Assembly (NCBI GenBank): GCA_963748295.1
Contig: CAVVIH010000008.1
Span: 558,001 to 622,000, forward strand
Direction of reading: 5' to 3'
Length of the DNA: 64,000 nucleotides
Origin: CAVVIH01 sp963748295
GTDB lineage: Bacteria > Acidobacteriota > Vicinamibacteria > Vicinamibacterales > 2-12-FULL-66-21
Shown: positions 7,878 to 16,644 of the stretch, piece after piece
Numbering within the stretch: the stretch's first letter is position 1
Layout of the letters: each line of letters begins with the position of its first letter
The notes under the pieces: generated by a model
What the model was told of the DNA's origin: nothing
The model's database searches: none
The model's input: only the letters and a program-made list of their open reading frames with translations
Position numbers and translations under genes: made by a program

Positions 7878-9500
7878 ATGAAAGTCGATGTCGCGCGCGT
7901 CGCGCCCACCAGCGCGAGCGACGCGGAACCCGCACGGCTGTTTCTTCAGGATCGCATCAGGCTCTGGGCGTTCTGGGTGTTCGTCCTGTCGTTCGGCTTC
8001 TACTTGACGAACCTGGTGACCGCTCCGGTGCTGCTGCAGGCGCCGGCGCATGCGGCGGACATGATCCTGCAGACGGGTACCCTCGATCACCTGGCGGCGT
8101 CGCTCGTGTTCGGCGGCGTATGGGTCCTGACGCGCCGTGTGCGCGTGTCGATGCCGGCGCTGCGTGTGCTCGACATCGCCGCGCTCATCACCGGCTGCGT
8201 GCTGTTCGCGCTCATGGGTGCGTATCTGACGCGGATGCAGCTGGCCACCGGCCTCGACGGCGCATTCGGTCCTTACGCCGGGTTGCTCGCCGGCGCGAAC
8301 ACCGTCATGGCGCGCGCCATCACCGTCCCGAGCTCGCCCCGGCGCACGCTGGCTGGCAGCATCGCCGCGATGGCGCCGCTCGTCCCGGCGACGTTCGTCG
8401 CGACGAACGGTTCGATGGCCCTGACGCTGAACGTGGCGACATGGTGCATGGTGTCGATCGCGCTGGCGATCGTCGGGTCGCGCGTCATCTTCGGCCTGCG
8501 CAGCGAGGCGGAGCGCGGCAGACGGCTCGGACAGTACACGCTCGAGAACCGGATCGGAGCGGGAGGAATGGGCGTCGTCTACCGCGCGAGCCACGCAATG
8601 CTGCGGAGGCCGACCGCGATCAAGCTGCTGCCTCCGGACCGCGCAGGCGAGGTCAACCTCGCGCGCTTCGAGCGCGAGGTGCAGATCACCGCGCAGCTCA
8701 GTCATCCGCATACCGTCGCGATCTACGACTACGGCCGCACGCCCGACGGGGTCTTCTACTACGCGATGGAATATCTGGACGGCATCAACCTCGAGGATCT
8801 CGTTCGCGAGCATGGACCGCAGCCGCCCGGGCGCGTCGCCAGGATCCTCGACCAGGTATGCGGCGCGCTTGCGGAGGCCCATGACCGCGGCCTCGTCCAC
8901 CGCGACATCAAGCCGGCGAACATCATCCTCTCGGAGCGCGGCGGCGAGCCCGACTTCGCGACGGTGGTGGACTTCGGGCTCGTCAAGCCGCTCGCGGCCG
9001 CCGACGTGCCGTCGCCGGTGCCGCAGATGAACGTGCTGACCGGCACGCCGCTCTACATGTCGCCGGAGTCGATGGTGGCGCCGGGCGCCGGCGATCCGAG
9101 AAGCGATCTCTACGCCCTCGGAGCCGTCGCCTACTACCTGCTGTCGGGGCATCCGGTGTTCGAGGCGGCATCGGTCATCGAAGTAATCCGTCATCATCTC
9201 GAGTCGGAGCCGGTGCTGCCGTCGGTCCGCCTCGGACGGCCGATCCCGTACGAGCTCGAGGCCCTCGTGCTGCAGTGCCTGCGAAAGTCACCGGACGACC
9301 GGCCGGAGAGCGCCCGAGCGTTCAGGTCGGCGCTGCGACGCTGCAGATCGATTCCCGCATGGACGAACGACGACGCCGCCAGGTGGTGGCATCAATTCAG
9401 ATCCATCGCGGCAGAGCGCGAGCCTCAGCACGAGGACGACAGTCAGGAAATCACGATGACCGTGGACGTGGCAGAACGCCTGACGCACACGGCGATCTAA
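7878..9500 (+). CDS. Membrane serine/threonine protein kinase (PknB-like)
   Basis: 540 residues from ATG 7878, with GAGGAA upstream. Residues 20-210 contain about six hydrophobic segments. The kinase domain follows at about 219-490: glycine loop IGAGGMGVVY, catalytic Lys in TAIKLL, HRDIKPANII, DFGLVK and the activation-segment end GTPLYMSPES. All catalytic residues are present. The membrane part is N-terminal, whereas PknB kinases usually have the kinase first and a single membrane helix after it. The substrate is unknown. The last 40 residues are acidic. The neighbouring 89-residue HTH protein is a possible partner. Confidence 0.9.
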   Translation: MKVDVARVAPTSASDAEPARLFLQDRIRLWAFWVFVLSFGFYLTNLVTAPVLLQAPAHAADMILQTGTLDHLAASLVFGGVWVLTRRVRVSMPALRVLDIAALITGCVLFALMGAYLTRMQLATGLDGAFGPYAGLLAGANTVMARAITVPSSPRRTLAGSIAAMAPLVPATFVATNGSMALTLNVATWCMVSIALAIVGSRVIFGLRSEAERGRRLGQYTLENRIGAGGMGVVYRASHAMLRRPTAIKLLPPDRAGEVNLARFEREVQITAQLSHPHTVAIYDYGRTPDGVFYYAMEYLDGINLEDLVREHGPQPPGRVARILDQVCGALAEAHDRGLVHRDIKPANIILSERGGEPDFATVVDFGLVKPLAAADVPSPVPQMNVLTGTPLYMSPESMVAPGAGDPRSDLYALGAVAYYLLSGHPVFEAASVIEVIRHHLESEPVLPSVRLGRPIPYELEALVLQCLRKSPDDRPESARAFRSALRRCRSIPAWTNDDAARWWHQFRSIAAEREPQHEDDSQEITMTVDVAERLTHTAI

Positions 9501-9536
9501 ACAGGCGGCAACAACAACGAAAAAGGAGACACGACG

Positions 9537-9884
9537 ATGCGATTCCTGTGCATTCACAAGGGAGCGGAAGGGGCGCCACAGACCAGCCAGATGATGGACG
9601 ACATGGGCAAGCTGATCGGAGAAATGGCATCGGCGGGCGTGCTGCTCGCGACCGAAGGCTGCCTGCCGAGCGCGTTTGGCACGCGCGTGCGGCGGTCGAA
9701 CGGCAGCATCACCATCACCGACGGACCGTTCGCCGAGACGAACGAGGTCATCGGTGGCTTCGCGCTGATCAATGTGCGGTCGAAAGAGGAAGCGATCGAA
9801 TGGACGAAACGCTTCATCGGCATCGTCGGCGACGGCGAGAGCGAGATTCGCCAGCTGTGCGAGGCGCCCGCGTTCCAGGCCTAG
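9537..9884 (+). CDS. YCII-related (DGPF) domain protein
   Basis: 115 residues with AAGGAG upstream. It carries the hallmark DGPFAETNEVIGGFALI motif (residues 61-77) of the YCII-related/DGPF family, together with the GVLLATEGCLPSAFG block. Such ferredoxin-like-fold proteins often neighbour extracytoplasmic-function sigma factors, but none is present here. Biochemical function is not established. It follows the kinase gene by 36 bases. Confidence 0.85.
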   Translation: MRFLCIHKGAEGAPQTSQMMDDMGKLIGEMASAGVLLATEGCLPSAFGTRVRRSNGSITITDGPFAETNEVIGGFALINVRSKEEAIEWTKRFIGIVGDGESEIRQLCEAPAFQA

Positions 9885-10085
9885 GACGACGAGGGGTAGT
9901 CGGTTCCGCAAGAAAAAGTGTTCCGGGCGGCCATTGGCTCGAGTCTAAGGAGATCGCGAGGACAAGCCATGAGATCCAGGTCTCGGGGCTCTATTCGCTC
10001 GTCTACGAGATATGCGAGATCGAGGTGCCAACCAATTGCGATCGGGCGACGGTCACGATCGATCTCAGCGGGGGCGCCTGACGCT

Positions 10086-10136
10086 GTGGCTTCCGCCTTC
10101 AGGCGGAAGCTCCTCCCGCCTCGAGGCGGAAGCCAC
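10086..10136. repeat. Palindromic dispersed repeat (CTTCCGCC...GGCGGAAG family)
   Basis: Two nested hairpins built from GGCTTCCGCCT and AGGCGGAAGCC arms, with alternatives pairing across the whole 51 bases. Two more copies of the same core lie at 45611-45693. It sits in the roughly 280-base stretch between the YCII-like gene and trmO, the rest of which shows nothing recognisable. It could act as a terminator, but the recurrence elsewhere marks it as a REP-like dispersed element. Confidence 0.75.
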
Positions 10137-10162
10137 CCGATTCGGGGTAATGTGTGTGCGTC

Positions 10163-10621
10163 ATGGCCGTCACACTTACCCCCATCGGCACGGTCCGGAG
10201 CCGCTTCAACGACACAGCCGACATCCCCAAGGGGCTGGGAGCGCGGCACGACGCGGAAGGCATCCTCGAAATCCTCCCCGAGCTCGAGGAAGGGCTCGAG
10301 GACATCGAGGGCTTCTCACACCTTTATGTAATCTGGATCTTCGATCGCGCGGAAGGGCCCGAGCTCACCGCGTATCCGCCATCCGACGATCGTCCGCACG
10401 GCGTCTTCGCCACCAGATCCCCGCAGCGCCCGAATCCGATCGGACTGACTGTCGTCGAGCTTCTGGGTCGTGAAGGGACCCGATTGCGGGTCAGCGGTGT
10501 GGACATGCTCGACGGAACGCCGATCGTCGACATCAAGCCGTACCTCTCCAACGTTGCCCCCCAGCAGCTGCGCCGCGGTTGGCTGGACGAGGCCGAGCGT
10601 CGGCGCGCCACCAAAGGGTGA
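10163..10621 (+). CDS. trmO: tRNA (N6-threonylcarbamoyladenosine37-N6)-methyltransferase TrmO
   Basis: 152 residues of the UPF0066/VirR (TsaA-like) family. Characteristic pieces are LTPIGTVRSRF at the N-terminus, GLEDIEGFSHLYVIWIFDRA, GVFATRSPQRPNPIGLT and the end DGTPIVDIKPYL. TrmO methylates t6A at position 37 of certain tRNAs using S-adenosylmethionine. The ATG at 10163 is preferred over an in-frame GTG nine bases earlier because the family begins at this point. The GH28 gene follows only nine bases after its stop, but they are functionally unrelated. Confidence 0.92.
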   Translation: MAVTLTPIGTVRSRFNDTADIPKGLGARHDAEGILEILPELEEGLEDIEGFSHLYVIWIFDRAEGPELTAYPPSDDRPHGVFATRSPQRPNPIGLTVVELLGREGTRLRVSGVDMLDGTPIVDIKPYLSNVAPQQLRRGWLDEAERRRATKG

Positions 10622-10630
10622 TCGGGCGTC

Positions 10631-12040
10631 ATGTCCACCCTTACGAGACGACGCTTCATTCAGCGCACGACGGCCGCACTGCCCGCGCTGGCGCTGGCGC
10701 CGCGGTTTCGTTCGTGGCAGTCGTCCGATCCCTGGGCGCAGGCCGACGCAATCGTGCGCGCGATCGAAATCCCGCGGTTTCCCGCGCGCTCGTTCGATAT
10801 CACCGCGTACGGCGCCGTCGGCGACGGACACGCTTCGTGCTCCGATGCGATTCGCAAAGCCATTTCCGCCTGCAGCGCCGCGGGCGGCGGCCGCGTCGTC
10901 GTCCCGAAGGGACGGTTCTTGACCGGAGCGGTCCGCCTCGAAAGCAATGTGAATCTGCACCTGGAAGACGACGCAACGCTCGCGTTCACGGACGACGCCG
11001 CTCAGTACCCGATCGTGTTCACACGCTGGGAAGGCGTGGAGCTGATGAACGTATCGCCGTTCATCTATGCCTGGGAGACCCACGACGTCGCGATAACCGG
11101 CCGCGGGACGCTCGATGGGCAGGCGAACGCGTCCCGGTGGTGGAGCTGGAGACTCTCCGGGACCGGCACTCCAGGACGCGATCGCGCCGCGAGGAACCGT
11201 CTCATAGACATGCAGGCCCGGGGCGTGCCGGTTGCCGAGCGCGTGTTCGGGCCTTCGGACTGCCTGCGGCCGAACTTCATCCAGCCGTATCGCAGCCGCA
11301 ACATCCTGATCGACGGCCCGACGATCGTGAACTCGCCGATGTGGGAGATCCATCCGGTTCTGTGCCGGAACGTGACGGTCCGGAACGTGACGGTTCGAAG
11401 CCACGGCCCGAACAACGACGGCTGCAACCCCGAATCCTGCTCCGGTGTTCTCATCGAGGGCTGCACCTTCGACACCGGCGACGACTGCATCGCGCTGAAG
11501 TCCGGCCGGAATGACGACGGCCGCCGCCTCAACGTGCCGGTCGAGAACGTGGTGATCCGCAACTGCTCGATGAAGGACGGTCACGGCGGCGTCGTCATCG
11601 GCAGCGAAATCTCGGGAGGGGCGAGAAACATCTTTGCCGAGAAGTGCCGCATGGACAGCCCCCAGCTCGATCGGGCTTTGCGGGTCAAGACGAACTCCGT
11701 CCGCGGTGGGACGATCGAGAACGTCTACATGCGCGACGTGACGGTGGGTGAGGTGGCCGAGGCGATCGTGACGATCGACTTCTTCTACGAGGAAGGAGAA
11801 GGCGGTCCGCATACGCCGGTCGTGCGGAACATCGAGGTCCGCAACGTGACCAGCCGAAAGAGCCAGCACGCGCTGCTCCTGCGCGGATTCAAGACCGCAC
11901 CGATCTCCGGCGTTCGCCTCGAGGACTGCACGTTCGACGGCGTGGCGAAGCCCGATGTGCTCGAGAACGTGAATGGGGTCGAGCTGAAGAACGTCCGGAT
12001 CAACGGCGAGCTCAAGAACGGAGTAATCTCGTCGCGGTGA
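10631..12040 (+). CDS. Glycoside hydrolase family 28 (polygalacturonase-like)
   Basis: 469 residues. The N-terminus TRRRFIQRTTAALPALALAP is a Tat-type signal. The body is a right-handed beta-helix of GH28 type, starting ITAYGAVGDGHASCSDAIRKA. The catalytic aspartates are in NNDG (residue about 260) and TGDDCIALKSG, followed by DGHGGVVIGSE with the conserved His, and RVKTN with the conserved Arg/Lys. GH28 enzymes hydrolyse galacturonan or rhamnogalacturonan linkages in pectin. Given the rhamnose genes around it, a rhamnogalacturonan or exo-acting specificity is likely but not proven. The stop overlaps the next start. Confidence 0.92.
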   Translation: MSTLTRRRFIQRTTAALPALALAPRFRSWQSSDPWAQADAIVRAIEIPRFPARSFDITAYGAVGDGHASCSDAIRKAISACSAAGGGRVVVPKGRFLTGAVRLESNVNLHLEDDATLAFTDDAAQYPIVFTRWEGVELMNVSPFIYAWETHDVAITGRGTLDGQANASRWWSWRLSGTGTPGRDRAARNRLIDMQARGVPVAERVFGPSDCLRPNFIQPYRSRNILIDGPTIVNSPMWEIHPVLCRNVTVRNVTVRSHGPNNDGCNPESCSGVLIEGCTFDTGDDCIALKSGRNDDGRRLNVPVENVVIRNCSMKDGHGGVVIGSEISGGARNIFAEKCRMDSPQLDRALRVKTNSVRGGTIENVYMRDVTVGEVAEAIVTIDFFYEEGEGGPHTPVVRNIEVRNVTSRKSQHALLLRGFKTAPISGVRLEDCTFDGVAKPDVLENVNGVELKNVRINGELKNGVISSR

Positions 12041-14958
12041 CTCGCCGGGCACGCGTGTTCGCGGCGGCCGCATTCCTGTCGCTGATTGCGCAGGGTGCTT
12101 ATCTTGCCGGCCTGCAGCCGCGTTCACCCGGCCGCGACTGGCCGCGCGTCACATTCGAAACGAAACCCTGGGCCCGCTGGTGGTGGCACGGCAGCGCCGT
12201 CGACCGCCGCAACCTGACGTCCGAGCTCGAGGCGCTGCGCGCGGCCGGTATCGGCGGTGTCGAGATCACGCCGATCTACGGCGTCCGAGGGCAAGAGGCG
12301 CGTTTCATCCCATATCTGTCCGACACCTGGATCTCGATGCTCGATCACGTGCTCGTCGAAGCGCGCCGTCTCGAGCTTGGCGTGGACATGGCGACCGGCA
12401 CCGGCTGGCCGTTCGGCGGTCCGTGGGTTGGCGAGGAGATCGCGCCGCGCACCATCGTGCACCGGACCTGGACGATCGAAGCCGGGCAGACGCTCTCCGA
12501 GCCGGTTCGCTTTCAACAGCCTGCCTTGCTGCGTGCACTGGGCAATCAGATTTACGAGGTCGGCGAAATCAAGCCAGGCGAAACACCGCCTGCGGGATCT
12601 GCGCAACAGCCGGCGATCCGGCGCGATGTGCGGCCGCTGCAGATGTCCGATGTCGCCGAACCGCTGACCGCGAATCGCAACCTCCAGGCGCTGGCGATCG
12701 AGCAGATCAAATATCCGCGCACGTTGGCGCCGGATGTCGTGATGGCGTATGGGGAGTCGGGGACAGTCACCGACCTCACGAGCCGGGTGGACGGTAGCGG
12801 GCTGCTGCAGTGGAAGGCGCCGGAGCGAACAACTGTCTACGCGCTGTTCTTCACGCCGCACGGAAAGCTCGTCGAGCGCGCCGCCCCTGGCGGCGAAGGG
12901 TTCGTGATCGATCATTTCTCTCGCGCGGCAATCCGCTCCTATCTCGGGAGGTTCGACCGCGCGTTCCTGAACCGTCCGCCCAAGGGTCTGCGAGCGTTCT
13001 TCAACGACTCGTACGAAGTGGACGACGCGACGGGACAAGGCAACTTCACGCCGCTGCTGTTCGACGAGTTCCGGAAGCGGCGAGGCTACGATCTGCGAGA
13101 ACAGCTGCCCGCGCTGCTGGGCAGCGGGCCGGCCGACGTCAGCGCCCGCGTACTCGCCGACTATCGCGAGACGATTTCGGACCTGCTGCTCGAGACGTTC
13201 ACGCTGGAGTGGCGGTCGTGGGCCCGCCGATACGGCAGCGTGATCCGCAACCAGGCGCACGGTTCACCGGCCAACCTGCTCGACCTGTACGCAGCAAGTG
13301 ATATTCCCGAAACCGAAGGAACGGAAATTCCGCGTTTCAAATGGGCGACCTCCGCGGCGAACGTCGCCGGGCGGCGCCTCGTCTCCGCCGAAGCCGCGAC
13401 GTGGCTCGGCGAACACTTCCGCTCGACGCTCGCCGACATCAGATCGGCGGTGGATCACTTCTTCGTCACCGGCGTCAACAGCATCGTTTATCACGGGACG
13501 GCGTACTCGCCTGACGACGAACCATGGCCAGGATGGCAGTTCTACGCAGCGGTGGAGTTCAACAGCCGCACGGCGTGGTGGGACGACTTCGCGGCGCTGA
13601 ATACGTACGTGGCGAGGACGCAGTCGTTTCTGCAGTCGAGCAGGGCCGATCACGATGTCCTGCTGTACTTTCCGTTCCACGATGCGGTCGCGACGCGAGG
13701 GACCGCGCTTCTCACACACTTTGGCGGCGCCAACCGGCCGACAGCGGCGGAGGGGTTCGAAGCCGCGGGCTCGGCGCTCCAGTCGCGCGGACTCACGTTC
13801 GATTACATCTCCGACCGTCAGCTGTTGGAGACTCGCTCGATCAAAGGCCGGCTGCGGACGCAAGGCGGCTCGGAGTACCGCGTGCTGGTGCTGCCGGAGA
13901 GCCGGTTCATGCCGCTGGAGACCCTGGAGCACGTGCTGTCGCTGGCGCGAAGCGGGGCCACCATCCTCATCGTCGGCAATGGTCCGGCAGACGTCGCAGG
14001 TTTCGGCTCGCTCGAATTACGCCGCGAGAGATTCCGGCGCTCGGTGACAACCCTGAAGTCAATCGCGTCGCATGCCGGCGGCGTCAGCGATCTCGAAACC
14101 GCGTTGCAGGGCGCCGGCGTCGGGCGTGAGCGCCTGGTGGATCTCGGCCTGTCGTTCGTTCGCCGGACCGATTCCGAGGGACGCTTCTACTTCATCAACA
14201 ACCGCACCGGCCGTGACGTCGACGGCTGGGTGCCTCTGCAGACGACGCGCCGAGCCGCGGTGATCTTCGATCCGATGACGGGCCGTCGCGGGGCGGCGGA
14301 CGTCAGGCAGGCTAATGGAGCAACGCTCGACGTCTACCTGCAGATTCCGCCCGGAGAATCCGTGATCGTCGCGTTGACCGCGGCGCGGGAAGGCGACCCT
14401 TACGCGTTCCATCAAGAGAGCGGGGTGCCCCAGCCTGTCGGTGCGAACTGGTCCGTCCGCTTCGTCAAGGGAGGGCCGGTGCTGCCGGCCGCGCGGACGA
14501 TCGATCGCCTGATGTCGTGGACGGCCTTCGAGGGCGACGAGAGCGTCCGGAGCTTCTCGGGCACCGCTGTCTACTCGACGAGGTTCAACGCGCCGGAGGG
14601 GGAGGCCGACGCGTGGCGGCTGGATCTTGGACGCGTGCACGACAGCGCACGCGTGCGGCTCAACGGCCTGGACCTGGGAACGCTGATCGGGCCGAGGTTC
14701 CGGATTGTTCTGGAAAAGGGATCGATCAAGGCGGCCAACGTTCTCGAGGTATTCGTGACAAACCTCTCGGCGAACCGCATCGCCGCGCTCGATCGGGCGG
14801 GCGCGACCTGGAAGAAGTTCTACAACGTCAACATGCCGGCGAGGTTGCCCGAGAACCGCGGTGCGGACGGCCTGTTCACCGCGGCGAAATGGGAGCCGCT
14901 CGAATCGGGCCTCATCGGCCCGGTGACGCTTACTCCGGTCGTGCGGCTTCGTCCCTGA
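12037..14958 (+). CDS. Alpha-L-rhamnosidase-like glycoside hydrolase (GH106)
   Basis: 973 residues from a GTG that overlaps the GH28 stop (GTGA). It has an N-terminal hydrophobic signal (ARVFAAAAFLSLIAQGAYLAG). The family signature is strong: PWARWWWHGSAVDRRNLTSEL, GIGGVEITPIYGVRG and MATGTGWPFGGPWV. Residues about 800-965 form a C-terminal beta-sandwich (AWRLDLGRVHDSARVRLNGLD, IVLEKGSIKAANVLEVFVTNL). GH106 enzymes release alpha-L-rhamnose from rhamnogalacturonan side chains or unsaturated oligomers. It would supply rhamnose to the RhaI/RhaB/RhaD enzymes nearby. Its 3' end overlaps the convergent small-membrane-protein gene by 29 bases. Confidence 0.88.
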   Translation: MTRRARVFAAAAFLSLIAQGAYLAGLQPRSPGRDWPRVTFETKPWARWWWHGSAVDRRNLTSELEALRAAGIGGVEITPIYGVRGQEARFIPYLSDTWISMLDHVLVEARRLELGVDMATGTGWPFGGPWVGEEIAPRTIVHRTWTIEAGQTLSEPVRFQQPALLRALGNQIYEVGEIKPGETPPAGSAQQPAIRRDVRPLQMSDVAEPLTANRNLQALAIEQIKYPRTLAPDVVMAYGESGTVTDLTSRVDGSGLLQWKAPERTTVYALFFTPHGKLVERAAPGGEGFVIDHFSRAAIRSYLGRFDRAFLNRPPKGLRAFFNDSYEVDDATGQGNFTPLLFDEFRKRRGYDLREQLPALLGSGPADVSARVLADYRETISDLLLETFTLEWRSWARRYGSVIRNQAHGSPANLLDLYAASDIPETEGTEIPRFKWATSAANVAGRRLVSAEAATWLGEHFRSTLADIRSAVDHFFVTGVNSIVYHGTAYSPDDEPWPGWQFYAAVEFNSRTAWWDDFAALNTYVARTQSFLQSSRADHDVLLYFPFHDAVATRGTALLTHFGGANRPTAAEGFEAAGSALQSRGLTFDYISDRQLLETRSIKGRLRTQGGSEYRVLVLPESRFMPLETLEHVLSLARSGATILIVGNGPADVAGFGSLELRRERFRRSVTTLKSIASHAGGVSDLETALQGAGVGRERLVDLGLSFVRRTDSEGRFYFINNRTGRDVDGWVPLQTTRRAAVIFDPMTGRRGAADVRQANGATLDVYLQIPPGESVIVALTAAREGDPYAFHQESGVPQPVGANWSVRFVKGGPVLPAARTIDRLMSWTAFEGDESVRSFSGTAVYSTRFNAPEGEADAWRLDLGRVHDSARVRLNGLDLGTLIGPRFRIVLEKGSIKAANVLEVFVTNLSANRIAALDRAGATWKKFYNVNMPARLPENRGADGLFTAAKWEPLESGLIGPVTLTPVVRLRP

Positions 14959-15106
14959 GTGGCGCCGCGGCAAACCACACGACCGTTGCGATCAGCATCC
15001 ACAGCTTCGTCTGATCCAGCGAGACGCGGTCATAGAAGAACAGGACCGGCGGAACAATCGTTCCGGCAAGTGCAAGCCACGAGAGGACGCGGGCTGCCAT
15101 GGTCAT
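14930..15106 (-). CDS. 58-residue two-helix membrane protein downstream of the permease
   Basis: A short gene with two hydrophobic segments: VLSWLALAGTIVPPVLFF and LWMLIATVVWFAAAPL, separated by YDRVSLDQTK. Its ATG overlaps the permease stop as ATGA (15103-15106), which argues that it is translated and coupled to the permease. It overlaps the convergent GH106 gene by 29 bases at the other end. It may be a small accessory subunit of the transporter; such small partners are known for other secondary transporters. No family was recognised. Confidence 0.65.
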   Translation of the reverse strand: MTMAARVLSWLALAGTIVPPVLFFYDRVSLDQTKLWMLIATVVWFAAAPLRDEAARPE

Positions 15107-16494
15107 AGCGGCTGGACTCCTGCGGGAATTCCAGCCGCCACAGGCCGCTGTAGAAGGCGGCTCAGCGCGAGGTAAAGGATCGCGGCGAGGAACCAGCCTG
15201 GGAGGCTGACGAAATAGAGCTGGACGCCGCCCCTGAGGACCAGCAGCGCGCAGCCGGCGAGCGTCACGAACCAGGTCAGGCCTGCCGCCCAGTTGAAGTC
15301 CGTCCCTGACTGTTCGGCGTAATTCGGCTGAAAGCCGAAGCGTTCGCTGAGCCAGAAATCGACGAACACGACCGCGCCCATCGGCATCAGCAGCATGCCG
15401 TAGAGTGCGACGAAGTCGAGCAGCTGCATGGCGACGGCCGGAAACGCGCCGACGATGGTCGTGATCGCCCCCGTCACCATCGTGACGCGATAGCGCGACA
15501 CGCGCGGCATGATCGCCTGGAACGCAAGCCCCGCCCGATAGATCGTCGGATTCGCCGTCGTCCATCCCGCCACGATCACGCAGATAACTCCGGCGATGCC
15601 GCACGCGTTGTAGGCGAGGGGGCCGGGAAACACCGCGGTGTTGCTTGGGTCGGCCCTCAGCTGCACCACGTACAAGATGGAGGCGGTTACCCACGCAAGG
15701 TAATGCCCGAGAAACATTCCCGATGCAGTGGAAATGCCGTACCAGGACTTTCGCGCAAAGCGCAGCACCGAGAGGTCGGCCATGCCGATGTGCATCGCCA
15801 TGTTGCAGAACCACGCGAAGAACATGATGTGCCAGAAGGTGAACTTGATCTGGCCGGGCAGCGGCGCGCCGCCGGTCCAGATCACGCTCTGTGCCTTGGG
15901 CCAGAACTCCGCGAGCGACGTGACGCCCATCTGGCGAAGACCGACCAGGCCAAACGCGATGAACACCAGCACCATCCAGGGCGCGGCGATGTTGGCCACG
16001 CGCGACACGAACTCGTAGCCGTAGGCCGCAACGACGGTGACCATCGCGCCGATGGCGAGGACGGCGAGGATCCAGCCGAGGCCGGTGGGGTAGACGTCGT
16101 TCAGCTGCGGCATCGCAAACCCGAACCACACGCCGAGCGCGGTCGCGGACACGGTGATCATCGAGCCGGCGAGCAGGCAGAACATCAGGCCGTTCGCGAC
16201 GTTGTAGAGCGTCACCAGCCGGCGGCCGCAGATCCGTTCGAGCTGGTAGTAGAGCGTCAGCCTCGCCCGCGTCGCGATCGGCGCCGTCAGGAAGGTCCAG
16301 CTCAGGACCGCGAGCAGGTTTCCGACCAGCAATCCACCGAGCAGATCCACGGCGCTCACGCCCGCCGCGACGAACAGCGGTCCGATCATCAGCTCGGTGC
16401 CGGCGGTGTGCTCGCCGGCATACTGCCCGATGAAGCTCCCGAACCCGAGCCGCGCTTCGGGCGGGACCGGCTCACGCTCGTATTCGTTGCTCAT
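15103..16494 (-). CDS. NCS1/cytosine-purine-type permease
   Basis: 463 residues with about 12 hydrophobic segments. It begins with a soluble tail ending GFGSFIGQYAGEHTAGTELMIGPLF, similar to the first helix of the nucleobase-cation-symport-1 (codB/cytosine permease) group. Other recognisable pieces are the Trp/Asn-rich helix GVICVIVAGWTTANPTIYRAGL and DFWLSERFGFQPNY. The family usually imports nucleobases or related compounds with Na+ or H+. It lies between rhamnosidase and the regulator of the rhamnose locus, so a sugar or uronate substrate is possible; that would be unusual. The upstream region contains a dispersed repeat and a TCACATGA site. Confidence 0.75.
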   Translation of the reverse strand: MSNEYEREPVPPEARLGFGSFIGQYAGEHTAGTELMIGPLFVAAGVSAVDLLGGLLVGNLLAVLSWTFLTAPIATRARLTLYYQLERICGRRLVTLYNVANGLMFCLLAGSMITVSATALGVWFGFAMPQLNDVYPTGLGWILAVLAIGAMVTVVAAYGYEFVSRVANIAAPWMVLVFIAFGLVGLRQMGVTSLAEFWPKAQSVIWTGGAPLPGQIKFTFWHIMFFAWFCNMAMHIGMADLSVLRFARKSWYGISTASGMFLGHYLAWVTASILYVVQLRADPSNTAVFPGPLAYNACGIAGVICVIVAGWTTANPTIYRAGLAFQAIMPRVSRYRVTMVTGAITTIVGAFPAVAMQLLDFVALYGMLLMPMGAVVFVDFWLSERFGFQPNYAEQSGTDFNWAAGLTWFVTLAGCALLVLRGGVQLYFVSLPGWFLAAILYLALSRLLQRPVAAGIPAGVQPL

Positions 16495-16570
16495 CGGGCA
16501 TACGTTAAGGGGTGTCGATCCGAAACCAAGCTCTGAAAGCCGTGCGGTGAAGGTTTCACATGACAGAACA

Positions 16571-16644
16571 AGCTGTCAGCTCTCAGCCGTCAGCTCTCAG
16601 CTCGTTGGCCGATAGCTGATAGCTGAGAGCTGAAGCTGTCAGCT
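16571..16644. repeat. Hairpin of CAGCTCTCAGC-type repeats
   Basis: A 74-base hairpin. The left arm carries two copies of GTCAGCTCTCAGC and the right arm matching GCTGAGAGCTGA units around a GCCGAT loop. It fills the space between the regulator's stop codon and the permease promoter and overlaps the regulator stop by two bases. A second copy, arms arranged directly, lies at 51210-51243 against another gene's start. It may terminate regulator transcription. Confidence 0.75.

Noticed and set aside
10316..12127. A 603-codon minus-strand frame opposite TrmO and GH28
   Set aside because: Arg/His/Ala-rich composition with no motif; the plus-strand proteins show clear catalytic residues.
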